Origin: Acidobacteriota bacterium
Lineage (GTDB): Bacteria > Acidobacteriota > Terriglobia > Terriglobales > Acidobacteriaceae
NCBI GenBank assembly: GCA_003225555.1
Contig: QIAM01000009.1
Location: 1-56,550, forward strand
Length of the DNA stretch: 56,550 nucleotides
Direction of reading: 5' to 3'
Shown here: positions 8,314 to 18,006 of the stretch, piece by piece
Layout: the number at the start of each line of letters is the position of its first letter
Position numbering within the stretch: position 1 is the first letter of the stretch
Position numbers and translations under genes: made by a program
Notes under the pieces: model-generated
The model's input: the letters and a program-made list of their open reading frames with translations, nothing else
What the model was told of the DNA's origin: nothing
Database searches by the model: none

Positions 8314-10467
8314 CTACTCCTTCACCCCTAACTGCCAAAACAAGAACAAATAAACATCCGTGAACTCCTCAATCTGTTTGGTGACCGGCTTCCCTGCCCC
8401 GTGCCCCGCCTTGGTCTCAATCCTTAATAAGATCGGACGTTCGTGGCTCGCACCATTCTTCGCCTCGGCCTGCATCAGCGCCGCCATCTTTTTGGCGTGC
8501 ATGGGATCGACGCGCGTATCAGTGTCCGCAGTCATGAACAAGATTGCGGGATACTCCGCGCCCGCCTTCACGTGGTGATACGGCGAGTAGGCGTAGAGCC
8601 ACTTGAACTGCTCGGGATTTTCCGCGCTGCCGTACTCCGGAATCCAGAGTTTGGCAATCTGGAAATTCTGGTAGTGCAGCATGTCGAGCAGCGGAACCTG
8701 GCAGACCACGGCGCGGAACAGGTCGGGACGCTGCGTGATCATGGCGCCCATGAGCAGGCCGCCGTTCGATCCGCCCTGCACCGCGAGATGATTCTTGTCG
8801 GTATATTTCTCCGCAATCAAATGCTCGGCCGCGGCCGTCATATCATCAAAAACGTTTTGTTTCTTGTCGAGCATGCCGGCCCGATGCCAGTCTTCGCCGA
8901 ACTCGGCTCCGCCGCGCAGGTTGGCGACGGCATAGATGCCGCCGTGCTCCATCCACAGATATGCGGTGCGGCTGAACGTCGGCGTCAGGCTGATGTTGAA
9001 GCCTCCGTAGGCCGTGAGCAGCGTGGGATTGTGCCCGTTCTTCTGCAATCCTTTTTTGTGGACGACGAACATGGGCACGCGCGTCCCGTCTTTCGACTGA
9101 TACCACTCCTGCTGCACTTCGTAGCCCGAGGGATCGATCGAAGGCGCGTCCACCTTGGCCCACTGCGAAGTCGATCCCTCCTTCAGGTCATAACGATAAA
9201 TCGCGGGAGCAAACGTAAACGACTGGAAGCCGTAAAAGACCTCGTCGCGATCCCACTTGCCGCCCGACCCGAACACGGTGCCGATGGCAGCCAGTGCCAC
9301 ATCGCTGAGCTTCTTTCCGTCAAGGTCGAAAATCTTGAGTTGCGACGTGGCATTCTGTTCATACTGCGTGAAGAGCTTGCCTCCCCAGACCGCGGCGCCC
9401 TGTAACACCGCATCCGTCTGAGGAATTAATTCCTTCCAACCCGCGCGTTCATAATTCCCCGCGTCGACGACGAAGACGCGGTACCGCGGAGCGTCTTCAT
9501 TGGTAGTAATAAAGAGGCGCCCGTTGTAAACCGACCCGCCGTAAAGAAAATTCTTTCCCGTAGTCACGCGCGTCGCCGGAGTACCGGCCTTCAAATCCAT
9601 CAGGAACAGCTCCGACTTCGTCCAACCCTGCTCGACGCTGATCAACAGCCAGCGCCCATCGTTGGACAGGTTCACGTTAGGCCAGTCCTCCGCATCTCGC
9701 CCCTCGCCGAAGATCAAGGGATCCTCCGCCGGATCGCTGCCCAGTTCGTGATAGAACACGTGCCGGTTGTACATCTCCTGCCCTTCCGCCACGTCGCCCT
9801 TCTTCGGATAGCGCGTGTAATAGAAGCCGGAGTTGTCATGCTTCCAAGCAATGCTGGCCGCCCGCGTCCGCTCAATCGTATCCGGCAGCAGATTGCCCGT
9901 CTTGGTCTCAACGATGTGCAGCGTACTCATCTCCGAGCCGCTGGGCGAAGTGCCATAGGCAAGATACTTCCCGTGCTCCGAAGGCTCGTACCAGTCAAGC
10001 GCAATGGTCCCGTCCGCCGCGAGCGCGTTCGCGTCGACCAGAACGCGGTCCTTGCCGTCGCCGCCCTCGCGCACATAAAGCACCGGCTGATTCTGCATCC
10101 CCTCGCGCCGCGTGTAGAAGTAATACTTCCCTCCAATCTGCGGCGGAGTAATGCTGCCGATGGACAGCAACTCCGTCAGCCGCTTGTGAATCGACGCGCG
10201 CCCCGGAAGCGGATCCAGCACCGTCCGGGTGTAAGCCATCTCCTCTTCCACCCACTTCTGCGTCTCCGGAGTCTTCCCATCCTCCAGCCACCGGTAGTTG
10301 TCAACGATTTTTGTCCCATGTAGCGTCTCTTCGATAGGCTTGACGGCAGTCACCGGAGGAGAGGCTGTCGATTTACCCGAAGACGCGGAATCATCCGCCG
10401 AATACACCGCAGCCGGCAGCAATAGAAAAGAAGCGAAAACAGAGAACAAACGCAATCCTCCCCACAT
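8314..10467 (-). CDS. prolyl oligopeptidase family (S9A) serine peptidase, secreted
   Basis: 717 aa. ATG at 10467 (GAGG 6 nt upstream) is preferred over the GTG two codons earlier. Signal peptide to about residue 25. An N-terminal 7-blade beta-propeller (about 70-430) is followed by an alpha/beta-hydrolase domain with the nucleophile in GGSNGGLLMG, the acid in DTDTRVDPMHA and the His in KAGHGAGKP, so the triad is complete. N-terminal IEETLHGTKIVDNYRWLEDG is typical of S9A. It cuts proline-containing peptides, probably in the periplasm. Likely first gene of a pair with the RbsD/FucU-like gene. Confidence 0.95.
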   Translation of the reverse strand: MWGGLRLFSVFASFLLLPAAVYSADDSASSGKSTASPPVTAVKPIEETLHGTKIVDNYRWLEDGKTPETQKWVEEEMAYTRTVLDPLPGRASIHKRLTELLSIGSITPPQIGGKYYFYTRREGMQNQPVLYVREGGDGKDRVLVDANALAADGTIALDWYEPSEHGKYLAYGTSPSGSEMSTLHIVETKTGNLLPDTIERTRAASIAWKHDNSGFYYTRYPKKGDVAEGQEMYNRHVFYHELGSDPAEDPLIFGEGRDAEDWPNVNLSNDGRWLLISVEQGWTKSELFLMDLKAGTPATRVTTGKNFLYGGSVYNGRLFITTNEDAPRYRVFVVDAGNYERAGWKELIPQTDAVLQGAAVWGGKLFTQYEQNATSQLKIFDLDGKKLSDVALAAIGTVFGSGGKWDRDEVFYGFQSFTFAPAIYRYDLKEGSTSQWAKVDAPSIDPSGYEVQQEWYQSKDGTRVPMFVVHKKGLQKNGHNPTLLTAYGGFNISLTPTFSRTAYLWMEHGGIYAVANLRGGAEFGEDWHRAGMLDKKQNVFDDMTAAAEHLIAEKYTDKNHLAVQGGSNGGLLMGAMITQRPDLFRAVVCQVPLLDMLHYQNFQIAKLWIPEYGSAENPEQFKWLYAYSPYHHVKAGAEYPAILFMTADTDTRVDPMHAKKMAALMQAEAKNGASHERPILLRIETKAGHGAGKPVTKQIEEFTDVYLFLFWQLGVKE

Positions 10468-10586
10468 AAACACCTCGATAACCCGTAAGCCTACCAGAAG
10501 CTACCAGAAGCCGAAGCAGTTTTCAGACCCCAACCCAGAATGCTATGATGATGTGAAAGGTCGTGCTCCCGCACGCCCCCCAACAC

Positions 10587-10661
<75 letters not shown>

Positions 10662-10765
10662 TTCTTTTATCAGTTTACAGACACCTTCCCTTTTGACTGT
10701 CCAGCTATATTCAGCAAAACCCCAGTGGATTTTCGTCGCTGCCGTTTATTGCGCAGCAGGAGGGC

Positions 10766-11569
10766 AGCAAGAGTGACAAGGTGGATGCGCGCAAGTTGGC
10801 CGACTTGCTGCGTACCGGCATGCTACGACCGGTCTACCACGGAGAAAACGGACTACGGACGCTGCGCGAGTTGGCGCGCAGCTATCAGACCATCAGTAAA
10901 GATTTAGACCGGGTGATGAATCGGCTGAAGGCGTTGTATCGCGGTATCGCGGCTGGGGGATTGCCTGTTCCGGGACCCAGGTCTATGCTGCGCGCTATCG
11001 CGAGGAATGGTTGCACAAGATCCCGCATGCCGGCGTCCATCGCCCAGCTGCTCTATCAGCAACTGGATGGATTGCAGGCGTTGCGGCGAACCCTACGCCC
11101 CGAGTTGTTGGCGGAGAGCCGGAAACATAAGGCGGCGAAACTGCTGCGCCAGGTCCCCTGCATCGGACCGATTCGCGCCGCCCGTTTGCTGGAGCTGATG
11201 CAAACTCCGCATCGATTCCGCAGCCAGCGACAACTGTGGACCTACAGCGGCCTGGGCATGGAGACGCACGACAGTGCGCAATACCGCTATGTCCGTGGAC
11301 AACTGCAACGCTCGAAAAAACCACAACCGATTCGTGGTCTGAATCAGAATCGCAACCATGAGATGAAAGAGATCTTCAAGGGAGCCGCTACCCGGGCCAG
11401 CTGTGGGGTGGGCCCGCTGCGCGACTTCTATGTGGCCTTGCTGGATAAAGGGATGAGGCCCGAGATGGCGTGTCTCACCCTGGCACGTAAGATCGCGGCC
11501 ATTGCCTTGACACTTTGGAAGAAGGAGGAACGTTTCGACGCCGAACCACTGAAGCCGCAAGCAGCTTGA
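10766..11569 (+). pseudogene. IS110-family transposase, N-terminally truncated
   Basis: About 265 codons readable. They begin at SKSDKVDARKLADLLR, the point where the IS110 DEDD (RuvC-like) domain is normally well under way, so the first ~60-80 residues with the leading acidic residues are missing. The C-terminal Tnp20 half is complete: VPCIGPIRAARLLE (helix-hairpin-helix), WTYSGLGM, and RNHEMKEIFKGAA with a Ser/Cys-rich segment. The open frame starts ~100 nt after the tRNA-Asn gene, so the 5' deletion end may lie at or near it. IS110 elements use a bridge RNA for target choice; the ~500 nt after this ORF are non-coding and structured (next entry). Confidence 0.85.
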
Positions 11570-12053
11570 GCATCTCAGAGAACCCAGGTGATCCTCCAGG
11601 TTTACGTGCCGCGATGGTAGCCAATCGGTTCGTGCGATGCTCGGGTTCGAGGGAGAGTATCCATGCACTCATTAGGCGTTCGTGTACTGTCAGGCAGTAC
11701 CGAGACTCCGGGTCAATCCTATGCCCTCGGATAACCCAACAAAGCCATAGGCCTCAAGTCTCAAATAGGATCGTGGTGGGCACTTAAGCCAACCCTTGGC
11801 TTGCGTAGCTTCGGTACCGAGCGGCGTCAAGCGCCACTGCTCCATGAAACCGTTAGGTCAGGGAGATCAACTGGGGTTGGCATCGCCGCTGAAATACGCG
11901 GCGATCCACAGCGGTAAAACCAAAAGCCCCGCTAGTAAGGAGGCAGGGCTGGATGCAAGCTACCAGCCTCGTGTCCCTCGCGGGGGACGGAGAAGAATTT
12001 TTTCTTGACATCCTCTTTAATAGGATGAGTGCTATCGCCTGTGGGTGTTGAAA
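11570..12053 (+). other. non-coding sequence downstream of IS110 transposase; possible element end
   Basis: No credible ORF. It contains several short inverted repeats, for example GGCGTCAAGCGCC (about 11822-11834), CGCCGCTGAAATACGCGGCG (11885-11904) and a GTCCC/GGGAC hairpin at 11973-11988 followed by TTTTTT. It ends with the 18-mer CGCCTGTGGGTGTTGAAA at 12036-12053, which recurs at 16821-16838 at the edge of a MITE. A structured IS110-type RNA here is possible but not shown. Confidence 0.35.
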
Positions 12054-12215
12054 GAGTCACTGTGATTAGCACACGGAGTGGTGGCAGAAGCGTGGTACAA
12101 GGAAGAAATCCATGCTCTGCTGGACCACCATTCTCGGAGAGATGCTCATCATGATGGGGCAACATTCTCGTTCGGAAGCGTTGTTGTCAATTGTTTGTAC
12201 GGTTCGGCACTGATC

Positions 12216-12281
12216 TACGGCGTGACCGCGGAAGGCGGCGACTATTGCGGTTGCGGTACGATCTTCAAGATCGTCCCCCCT
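12216..12281 (+). pseudogene. relic of a GloVer-type tandem repeat protein
   Basis: A short frame reads YGVTAEGGDYCGCGTIFKI and then VPP, the 'YGTT..GG....GTVFKL.P' unit of choice-of-anchor GloVer repeat proteins, which are common in Acidobacteriota. Only one unit is left and no start or flanking units are seen. The rest of 12054-12616 holds nothing I can assign. Confidence 0.5.
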
Positions 12282-12616
12282 AAGCGTTCGGATCGCCGAG
12301 AGCCCGCTGTGAAATCGTTGAAAGAGGCGGTTGTCCCCGACAAACATCTTTACCGAGAATGAAACATCCCCATTACGCTCAAAACCCTCAATGAGCGACA
12401 TCCGATTGCGACATCTATCCTCAGACCGCTTTGGTTTCTGGCCGCAAGATCACCTCCATGTTGCTACCCGAAACCATTGGCACCCGATGCTTGCGCTCAC
12501 AACCTACTCCTAAAGGTGCGCCCTTTTATGCGATTTCTACACCTACCTTGCCGCGCTTGAATCCCGCTCCTCGAAGCGAGGCCTCGAAGACTTCCTCAAA
12601 ATTGGGATGGCTACCT

Positions 12617-13906
12617 TCAGGCAGCACTCTTTTCGAGATTCCCTTGACTGGCACGTGACTCGCCGGAAGGCTGCACAGCAGCCAGCGGGAGGGCAACGAT
12701 TATTGCGGTTCCGTGTGAATTGGACTCGATATCGAGACTCCCACCCAAATCGGTGACACGCTCGCGCATCCCGCTAAGACCGACTCCCACATGACTGCCA
12801 TTTAGGTCAGAACCTTGTCTTAACCGAGCGGGCATTCCCCGGCCGAAATCGCGCACGCTCAGCAGAGCTCGGTTTCCGGTGACGGTCAGGCCGATTTCAA
12901 CTGACGAGCTACCGGAATGGCGATGAACATTCGTTAGGCTCTCTTGCAAGATGCGGAACAGGGCAATTTCTGTTAATTCTGGGAGTCGATCAATGCCGTC
13001 GGGTAAGTCCAGTTTGGCTTTGATTCCGCTTCGTTTCCCAAATTCATCAATGTACCAGCGGGCTGCAGAGGCAAACCCAACCTCGTCTAGCAGGGGAGGA
13101 TGTAAGAGACACGCCAGAGTGCGAGTTTCGGCTATGCTTCGCTCGACCGATTCCAAGGCGGCGGACAATACTTCTTCTTTGCTCGGCGCATCTGCACGAC
13201 TCAGCGATTCCAAGTTCATCTTTATGCTCGCCAAATACTGTCCCAAACTGTCGTGAAGGTTACGCGCAATTCTTCTGTGCTCCTCGTCTTGTGAACGCAT
13301 TAGTTTGGCTGAGAGATGCTGGAGCGAGGCGGTGCGTTTTTGGACTACCGATTCAAGCTTTTCGTTTGCAAGTCGCAACTGAACTTCATTTTCACGTAGG
13401 GCTTCCTCCGCCCGTACGCGTTCGGTTACGCTCTCGCGCAATGCTTCCTCAGCCTTCTTGCGCTCGGTGACATCGTAGAAGCAGTTGATCGCTCCTGTGA
13501 TTTCTCCTCGGTCGTCCTTCAGTGGAGCAATATTCACGATGACGATAATCCGCGAGCCATCAGGCCGCTCAATATGCACTTCCGCATCATGCGTCCCCGG
13601 TACCTTGCCAATCAGCACGTCGCCCATGGGACATTGCTCATGTGGCATGAAACTGCCGTCCGGGCGGTACAGCTTGAACGAGCCGCAGAACCGCTCGTCG
13701 GTATCACCCCGTTGCGGTTTGCGACCCCATAGTTCCGCTGCACGGTTGTTGTATTCCCGGATCACACCTGAGGCATCACAGGAATAGACGGCGACGGGGG
13801 CCAAATCGAACAAGGTACGATAACGCTCTTCGTTTTCGCGCAGCGCGTCTTCGGCTCGCTTGAGGTCTACCGCGCTTTCATCTTCAAACGTTCGATTAGG
13901 CTTCAT
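12617..13906 (-). CDS. PAS-domain sensor histidine kinase, NarL/DegS class
   Basis: 429 aa, no membrane segment, so a cytoplasmic sensor. PAS domain at about 20-150 (ENEERYRTLFDLAPVAVY, then PAC-like INCFYDVTERKKAEEAL). Coiled coil at 145-200. HisKA_3 dimerisation box with the phospho-acceptor in RIARNLHDSLGQYL. HATPase_c with N box ILQESLTNVHRHS, DFGRGMP and GVGLSGMRERV. C-terminal tail of ~30 residues. Its ATG overlaps the stop of the upstream 121-aa gene by 4 nt, so the two are translationally coupled. The partner response regulator is not adjacent. Redox or small-molecule sensing is typical of the class; the ligand is unknown. Confidence 0.93.
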   Translation of the reverse strand: MKPNRTFEDESAVDLKRAEDALRENEERYRTLFDLAPVAVYSCDASGVIREYNNRAAELWGRKPQRGDTDERFCGSFKLYRPDGSFMPHEQCPMGDVLIGKVPGTHDAEVHIERPDGSRIIVIVNIAPLKDDRGEITGAINCFYDVTERKKAEEALRESVTERVRAEEALRENEVQLRLANEKLESVVQKRTASLQHLSAKLMRSQDEEHRRIARNLHDSLGQYLASIKMNLESLSRADAPSKEEVLSAALESVERSIAETRTLACLLHPPLLDEVGFASAARWYIDEFGKRSGIKAKLDLPDGIDRLPELTEIALFRILQESLTNVHRHSGSSSVEIGLTVTGNRALLSVRDFGRGMPARLRQGSDLNGSHVGVGLSGMRERVTDLGGSLDIESNSHGTAIIVALPLAAVQPSGESRASQGNLEKSAA

Positions 13907-14268
13907 AGTTGATCCTCTGCGTCCCGCCGTGGTCTAGAGAGAGTTGGCGCAACCTTTGTCTTGTCGCGGCTTCCACTGACCGGCGAAAGATTTCGACCGT
14001 CTGACGTATGCGGTAGAGGCTTGCGGCGTTGTTCTTCGTCGAGCGAAGCAATGAGTTGCTGGACCAGTCCGATCATCCTGTTTGGATCCTGTTCCTGTTG
14101 GACTTTTTGCGCCACTTCACGCCAGCCTTCCGGCGGAGGCGTGACATGGTCTTGCGTTTCATCACTCACACTGTCATTTCCGATAGCATTGTTCGCAGGG
14201 ACTTCTGTAATAATTTTCTTCACTGTCTCCACCGGAATCTGCTCGAAGTATGTTTTCGACGCTCGCAT
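13903..14268 (-). CDS. small protein coupled to histidine kinase, function unknown
   Basis: 121 aa from ATG at 14268 with GAGGAG 8 nt upstream. No signal peptide or membrane segment. N-terminus FEQIPVETVKKI; a central acidic, Gln-rich helix (QKVQQEQDPNRMIGLVQQLI); basic, Pro-rich end. The ATGA overlap with the kinase gene suggests fixed stoichiometry, perhaps an accessory or modulator of the kinase (inference). Not a receiver domain: there is no Asp/Lys pattern. Confidence 0.7.
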   Translation of the reverse strand: MRASKTYFEQIPVETVKKIITEVPANNAIGNDSVSDETQDHVTPPPEGWREVAQKVQQEQDPNRMIGLVQQLIASLDEEQRRKPLPHTSDGRNLSPVSGSRDKTKVAPTLSRPRRDAEDQL

Positions 14269-14528
14269 TGAATTTTGCTCCTCTCAATCACCCCCCAACC
14301 GTAGCAGTCCAGAAGCAGTACGGGGTATATCTTTTGTCCCATCTTTGCCCCCCGCTTTAGTGTCTTAAGTTGCTGAATTAACGGGATTTGTGAATCGGTC
14401 AACTGGACGATACGCCCACGTTAGCAAGCCTCGTTTAACGATTCGATTTTGTGCTTGTACGATATGGTCGTGTCATATTACGATTGCGTTAGGTTAGTTT
14501 AATGATGTCCCTACAGAGGAGGTACCTG

Positions 14529-14810
14529 ATGAGCCCCCGGGGCAACAAAGCTGCGATGAACTTCAAGACAGTGGCGCAGGTGGATGTTCCGCAAGGGCGA
14601 AACGGAAAGCACAAGCAGATTGTTACCCAAATTCTCTCCGATCTCGATCAGCTACCCGTGGGGGTTGCGCTCAAAGTGCCATTGGCGGAACTAGAGGAAA
14701 GCAAGGAAAATGTGCGGTCCGCACTAAATCGGGCCATTCATAAAGGCGACCGTAATGTTGCCACCGCCAGTGATGCCGAATTCTTATATGTATGGAATGA
14801 AAGCCAGTAG
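14529..14810 (+). CDS. small conserved-looking protein, function unknown
   Basis: 93 aa. ATG at 14529 follows AGGAGG with 6 nt spacing, preferred over the two earlier ATGs. Predicted cytoplasmic, alpha-helical, with a possible helix-turn-helix-like stretch (LPVGVALKVPLAELEESKEN, VRSALNRA). Divergent from the kinase operon across a 260-nt AT-richer gap that probably holds both promoters. Family not recognised. Confidence 0.65.
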   Translation: MSPRGNKAAMNFKTVAQVDVPQGRNGKHKQIVTQILSDLDQLPVGVALKVPLAELEESKENVRSALNRAIHKGDRNVATASDAEFLYVWNESQ

Positions 14811-14970
14811 TACGGCCTTCGGCTCTCCCGCGCAAAGGTCTTGGTCTAGTGGCGGAATATCCCGATAACTCATTGACCGTGATCGGCCATTCTCAATGCT
14901 GTTTGCGAGAGTTGATCTCAGTTTCCCACCACAGCCGGGTTGGACCCCGCTCCCTCGCTACAATGGGAAC

Positions 14971-15492
14971 ATGGCAGGTCGAGAGTGCTACCACTGCAAG
15001 CAGTGGGTCGAGGAAGGGGAGGAGCATGACTGCTGGACCACGACCGAAACTGCCCTCACGCAGGGTCTGTCGGGAGATCTCCAGGACGCCTGGGCGCGGC
15101 TGCGCGAGACTGCCGTCTCTTTCGGAGATCAGCGGATCTACGCCTCGCACAAATCGGTGATGTTCTCGCGCAAATCGTGCTACTTCTTCGTGCGTCCGAA
15201 GAGGAAATTCCTGGAAGTCTGCGTGTTCCTTGGCCGCGCGCTGAAGGCTTCTCAGGTGCGACGCGTCGATCGCGCATCGAAGTCCAAGGTCGTTCACGTC
15301 ATTCAGATCAGGCACCGGGACGAGGTGGAGGCGCCCATCACCGACTGGCTTCGGGAGGCGTACGAACTGTCTGACGTGCTGTCCTCGAACGCCGACACGA
15401 TCCGCGCCAACTCGAGACCGAAACCTAGACCGAAGCAGAATAAAGCGAAGGTCGCCCAGACAAGCCTCGCCAGGAAGTCAAGGCGGCGGTAA
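14971..15492 (+). CDS. DUF5655-domain protein with N-terminal CxxC motif
   Basis: 173 aa. ATG at 14971 was chosen because the recognisable protein begins at MAGRECYHCKQW; the 25 codons upstream lack an SD and look non-coding. CYHC and HDC near the N-terminus suggest a small metal-binding knuckle. The DUF5655 core is clear (IYASHKSVMFSRKSCYFFVR and VCVFLGRAL). Highly basic tail from residue 147 (RPKPRPKQNKAK...RKSRRR) suggests nucleic-acid contact (inference). Monocistronic. Confidence 0.75.
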   Translation: MAGRECYHCKQWVEEGEEHDCWTTTETALTQGLSGDLQDAWARLRETAVSFGDQRIYASHKSVMFSRKSCYFFVRPKRKFLEVCVFLGRALKASQVRRVDRASKSKVVHVIQIRHRDEVEAPITDWLREAYELSDVLSSNADTIRANSRPKPRPKQNKAKVAQTSLARKSRRR

Positions 15493-15745
15493 CGACGACC
15501 AGCCGTGTTCCAAGTTGAGCTACCTGATGTGCCGTGATGATAACTGGCGAGAAATCAATAGAAGCACTCATTGGGGTCAATGATTGTAGCTGGCCCGATA
15601 GCGTCACGTGTGGATCGCCTACCTTGCTAATTTCGGATTTCAGCCTTTTGAGCTTACCGCCGCTCAGCTTTGGTCATGACAGTCCTCCCCTGAACGAGCA
15701 GTCACTGTGCTTGCCTTCATGAATGCGAAATTGCCTCCGCCAGGC

Positions 15746-16522
15746 CTACATCTTGTCGTAGACAATGGTCAAAGCTTTCGGCTGGCCGTTCTCGCGAATC
15801 GTAAGCTTCAGCGTCTTCCCATCCTGAGAGACTTCGAATTTCGTCTGATCGATCACTTGGCCCTTCACCTTGTCGGTAACTTCCAGAGTGTGCGGGTCCA
15901 CACGCTTGCCGGCGGACGTGGAACCGGGTGCGACGTTCGGGCCCTTCTCTTCGTAATCCTTGCCGTCAAATTTCATGCTGAGAACATCTTGATAAGCGGG
16001 AGTATTGAAAGTTAAACCATCGCCATCGTAGGCCGCAATATCCCACTCATCAGGAGAAGTGAATTTCACGTCAGTGCTTTCCCATGTGCCTCCCCAGCCG
16101 GAACCGCTCCCCACTTTCTTCAACATGACGTTGAAATCCGAGGTTGTGCCGTCTGGCTTGGTTTCCGTTCCCTTGATCGTCTGCGTTTTCCCGTCCTCCG
16201 AAAGAGTGTGGGTCATCGAACTGAGGACCTTGCCATCCTTCTTGATCACCATCTTCCAGTTGTTAGCTCCTTCCGGAGCGATCGATATGGTTCTGCCGAA
16301 GTGGACAGGCTGATCGTTGCCGTCGGCAGTAATCGTGTCGGACACATTGCCGGAGGTCCATTTGTACTTGTTGCCGCCGAGATCCTCAATTTTTGTTTGC
16401 TCGCCGGCAAATTTGCTTTTCTCCATGTTGAGTTTCCATTTCCCGCAAAAAGGATCGTCCGCGGCCCAGAGTGTGCCTGCGAGCAAGCAGGCAAGCGCGA
16501 GTGAAAAATAGAAGCGTTTCAT
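15746..16522 (-). CDS. secreted beta-rich protein of unknown function
   Basis: 258 aa. ATG at 16522 with GGAGGG 6 nt upstream. Signal peptide to residue 20 (LALACLLAGTLWAAD). The mature part has two similar halves rich in 'DG.' turns and alternating beta strands (CGKWKLNMEKSKF at the start; TWESTDVKFTSPDEWDIAAY in the middle), resembling a lipocalin-like or heme-free beta barrel. I cannot name a family. Periplasmic location inferred. The gap 15493-15745 before it holds nothing I can assign. Confidence 0.65.
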   Translation of the reverse strand: MKRFYFSLALACLLAGTLWAADDPFCGKWKLNMEKSKFAGEQTKIEDLGGNKYKWTSGNVSDTITADGNDQPVHFGRTISIAPEGANNWKMVIKKDGKVLSSMTHTLSEDGKTQTIKGTETKPDGTTSDFNVMLKKVGSGSGWGGTWESTDVKFTSPDEWDIAAYDGDGLTFNTPAYQDVLSMKFDGKDYEEKGPNVAPGSTSAGKRVDPHTLEVTDKVKGQVIDQTKFEVSQDGKTLKLTIRENGQPKALTIVYDKM

Positions 16523-16827
16523 GGTTACCCTCCGGCGGCGGATTATAGATCAGGATTTGGCAAATACAAGCGCGAAAGTGCCGCCCAGCCGGGCAGCGTA
16601 ACCGGGGGGATATAGGGGGCGTGTCCTTTCGAGCGCAATCCCGTTTTGCAGAATGTGCCCGTAGTCTCCCCACTGCCGGCGGGAGGATAGAGCGGCCGTC
16701 AATCTTGAAGGACATCGTCGCCATTGAGCGCCGATTTTATCTCCGAATCCATACGCTCACTCGTAGTTGGCGTTACATCGCCTCGCTTATCGACCGCCAG
16801 CAGGGCATTTTGAGCGCAAACGCCTGT

Positions 16828-16972
16828 GGGTGTTGAAAAACTCCCTTTTCCCCTGAAAGGGGCAGAATTGGGGGGATAGAAAATATCTAGGCGACCCGAG
16901 GAAATCGATTGTAGGGCTTCCTGACGCAATTTTATTTTCGTGAATTTCGGAGTAGGGAGTTTTTCAACAGCC
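16828..16972. mobile_element. 145-bp MITE with terminal inverted repeats and 8-bp target duplication
   Basis: Terminal repeats GGGTGTTGAAAAACTCCC (16828-16845) and its inverse GGGAGTTTTTCAACAGCC (16955-16972) match at 17 of 18 positions. They are flanked on both sides by the direct repeat ACGCCTGT (16820-16827 and 16973-16980). No ORF inside. The TGTTGAAAAACTC end type is shared by several DDE insertion sequences, so mobilisation in trans is likely. Outside it, 16523-16819 and 16981-17177 hold no gene I can support. Confidence 0.8.
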
Positions 16973-17177
16973 ACGCCTGTTTACAACAGGCATCTGAAAG
17001 ACTGCCATTTGTACCCAAAGACGCGAGTTATTATCTTTTGGCTGGGGCCTCGAGATCGTATTCTAGGTCGTATGTCTAACTAATCTGTTCACTCGGTCCA
17101 AGTTCTGTCTCAGCGCGGCTATGGTGTTGTTGATGTACCCTTGGATCGCCGCGACTGGCTAGAGCCTCCGGTACAGC

Positions 17178-17948
17178 TTGGTTTTGCGCGACATCGTCGA
17201 AGCACGCCTCGTGAGATATGGCGGCGATGACAAGCAACGCGAATCGACGCTCAAGCAAATGTTCGCGGAAGCCGGTTGCGACAACAAGCACCTTTCCGAA
17301 CAGCCGGTAGAGAAATCGAAACAGCCCAACGTGATCTGCATGCTGCCAGGTAGCTCTGACAAGGTTATCATTATCGGAGCGCACTTCGATCGCGTGCCCG
17401 AAGGTGATGGAGTCGTCGACAATTGGAGCGGCGCATCGCTGCTGCCGTCTCTGTACGAAGCGGTAAAGAATGAGCCACGCAAGCATACCTACGTCTTCAT
17501 TGGGTTCACCGACGAGGAGCAGGGTGAAGTGGGATCGCGTTTTTATGTCCGACAAATGACCAATGAACAGGTCGCTGCGACCGACGCGATGGTCAACATG
17601 GACACACTTGGCTTGGCTCCCACCGAGATCTGGGCCAGCCATTCAGACAAGCGGTTGATTAGTGCGATCATGGCCCTAGCGAAACAGCTGAACATACCCG
17701 TCACCGGTGTCAATGTGGACCAGATCGGCAGCACCGACGCAGAGCAGTTTTCCGAGCGCAAGATTCCCCGGATTACGATTCATTCGCTGACGCAGGAGAC
17801 TTGGAACGCCCGCATCCTTCACACCTCGAAAGACAAACTTTCAGCCATCCGGCCGGACGACTACTACCAGACATACCGCCTCCTCGCGGCTTACGTCGCT
17901 TTCCTGGATCAGGTTGCCAGTGCCCCGGTAACGCCGAACCCGCAGTAG
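17178..17948 (+). CDS. M28 family zinc peptidase, probably truncated at the N-terminus
   Basis: 256 aa from TTG at 17178; an in-frame TAG lies six codons upstream. The M28 catalytic core is present: IIIGAHFDRV (His ligand, Asp), VVDNWSGASLL (bridging Asp), FTDEEQGEVGS (catalytic Glu pair), MVNMDTLG, and ITIHSLTQETWN (last His). Relatives are exported and begin with a signal peptide plus ~30 residues that are missing here, and there is no convincing SD. The MITE ends ~200 bp upstream. Either the 5' end was lost, making a dead or cytosolic form, or the start is cryptic. Confidence 0.7.
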   Translation: MVLRDIVEARLVRYGGDDKQRESTLKQMFAEAGCDNKHLSEQPVEKSKQPNVICMLPGSSDKVIIIGAHFDRVPEGDGVVDNWSGASLLPSLYEAVKNEPRKHTYVFIGFTDEEQGEVGSRFYVRQMTNEQVAATDAMVNMDTLGLAPTEIWASHSDKRLISAIMALAKQLNIPVTGVNVDQIGSTDAEQFSERKIPRITIHSLTQETWNARILHTSKDKLSAIRPDDYYQTYRLLAAYVAFLDQVASAPVTPNPQ

Positions 17949-18006
17949 CGGCGGCATTACTGTCGTAAACGCCCGATTACGCACTCATCGACCGTCGGCA
18001 GTGGGT

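Noticed and set aside
8443..9405. 320-codon plus-strand open frame
   Set aside because: Antisense of the S9 peptidase gene; no SD or family features.
12066..12401. 111-codon minus-strand frame
   Set aside because: Composition not protein-like and antisense to the GloVer relic; no SD.
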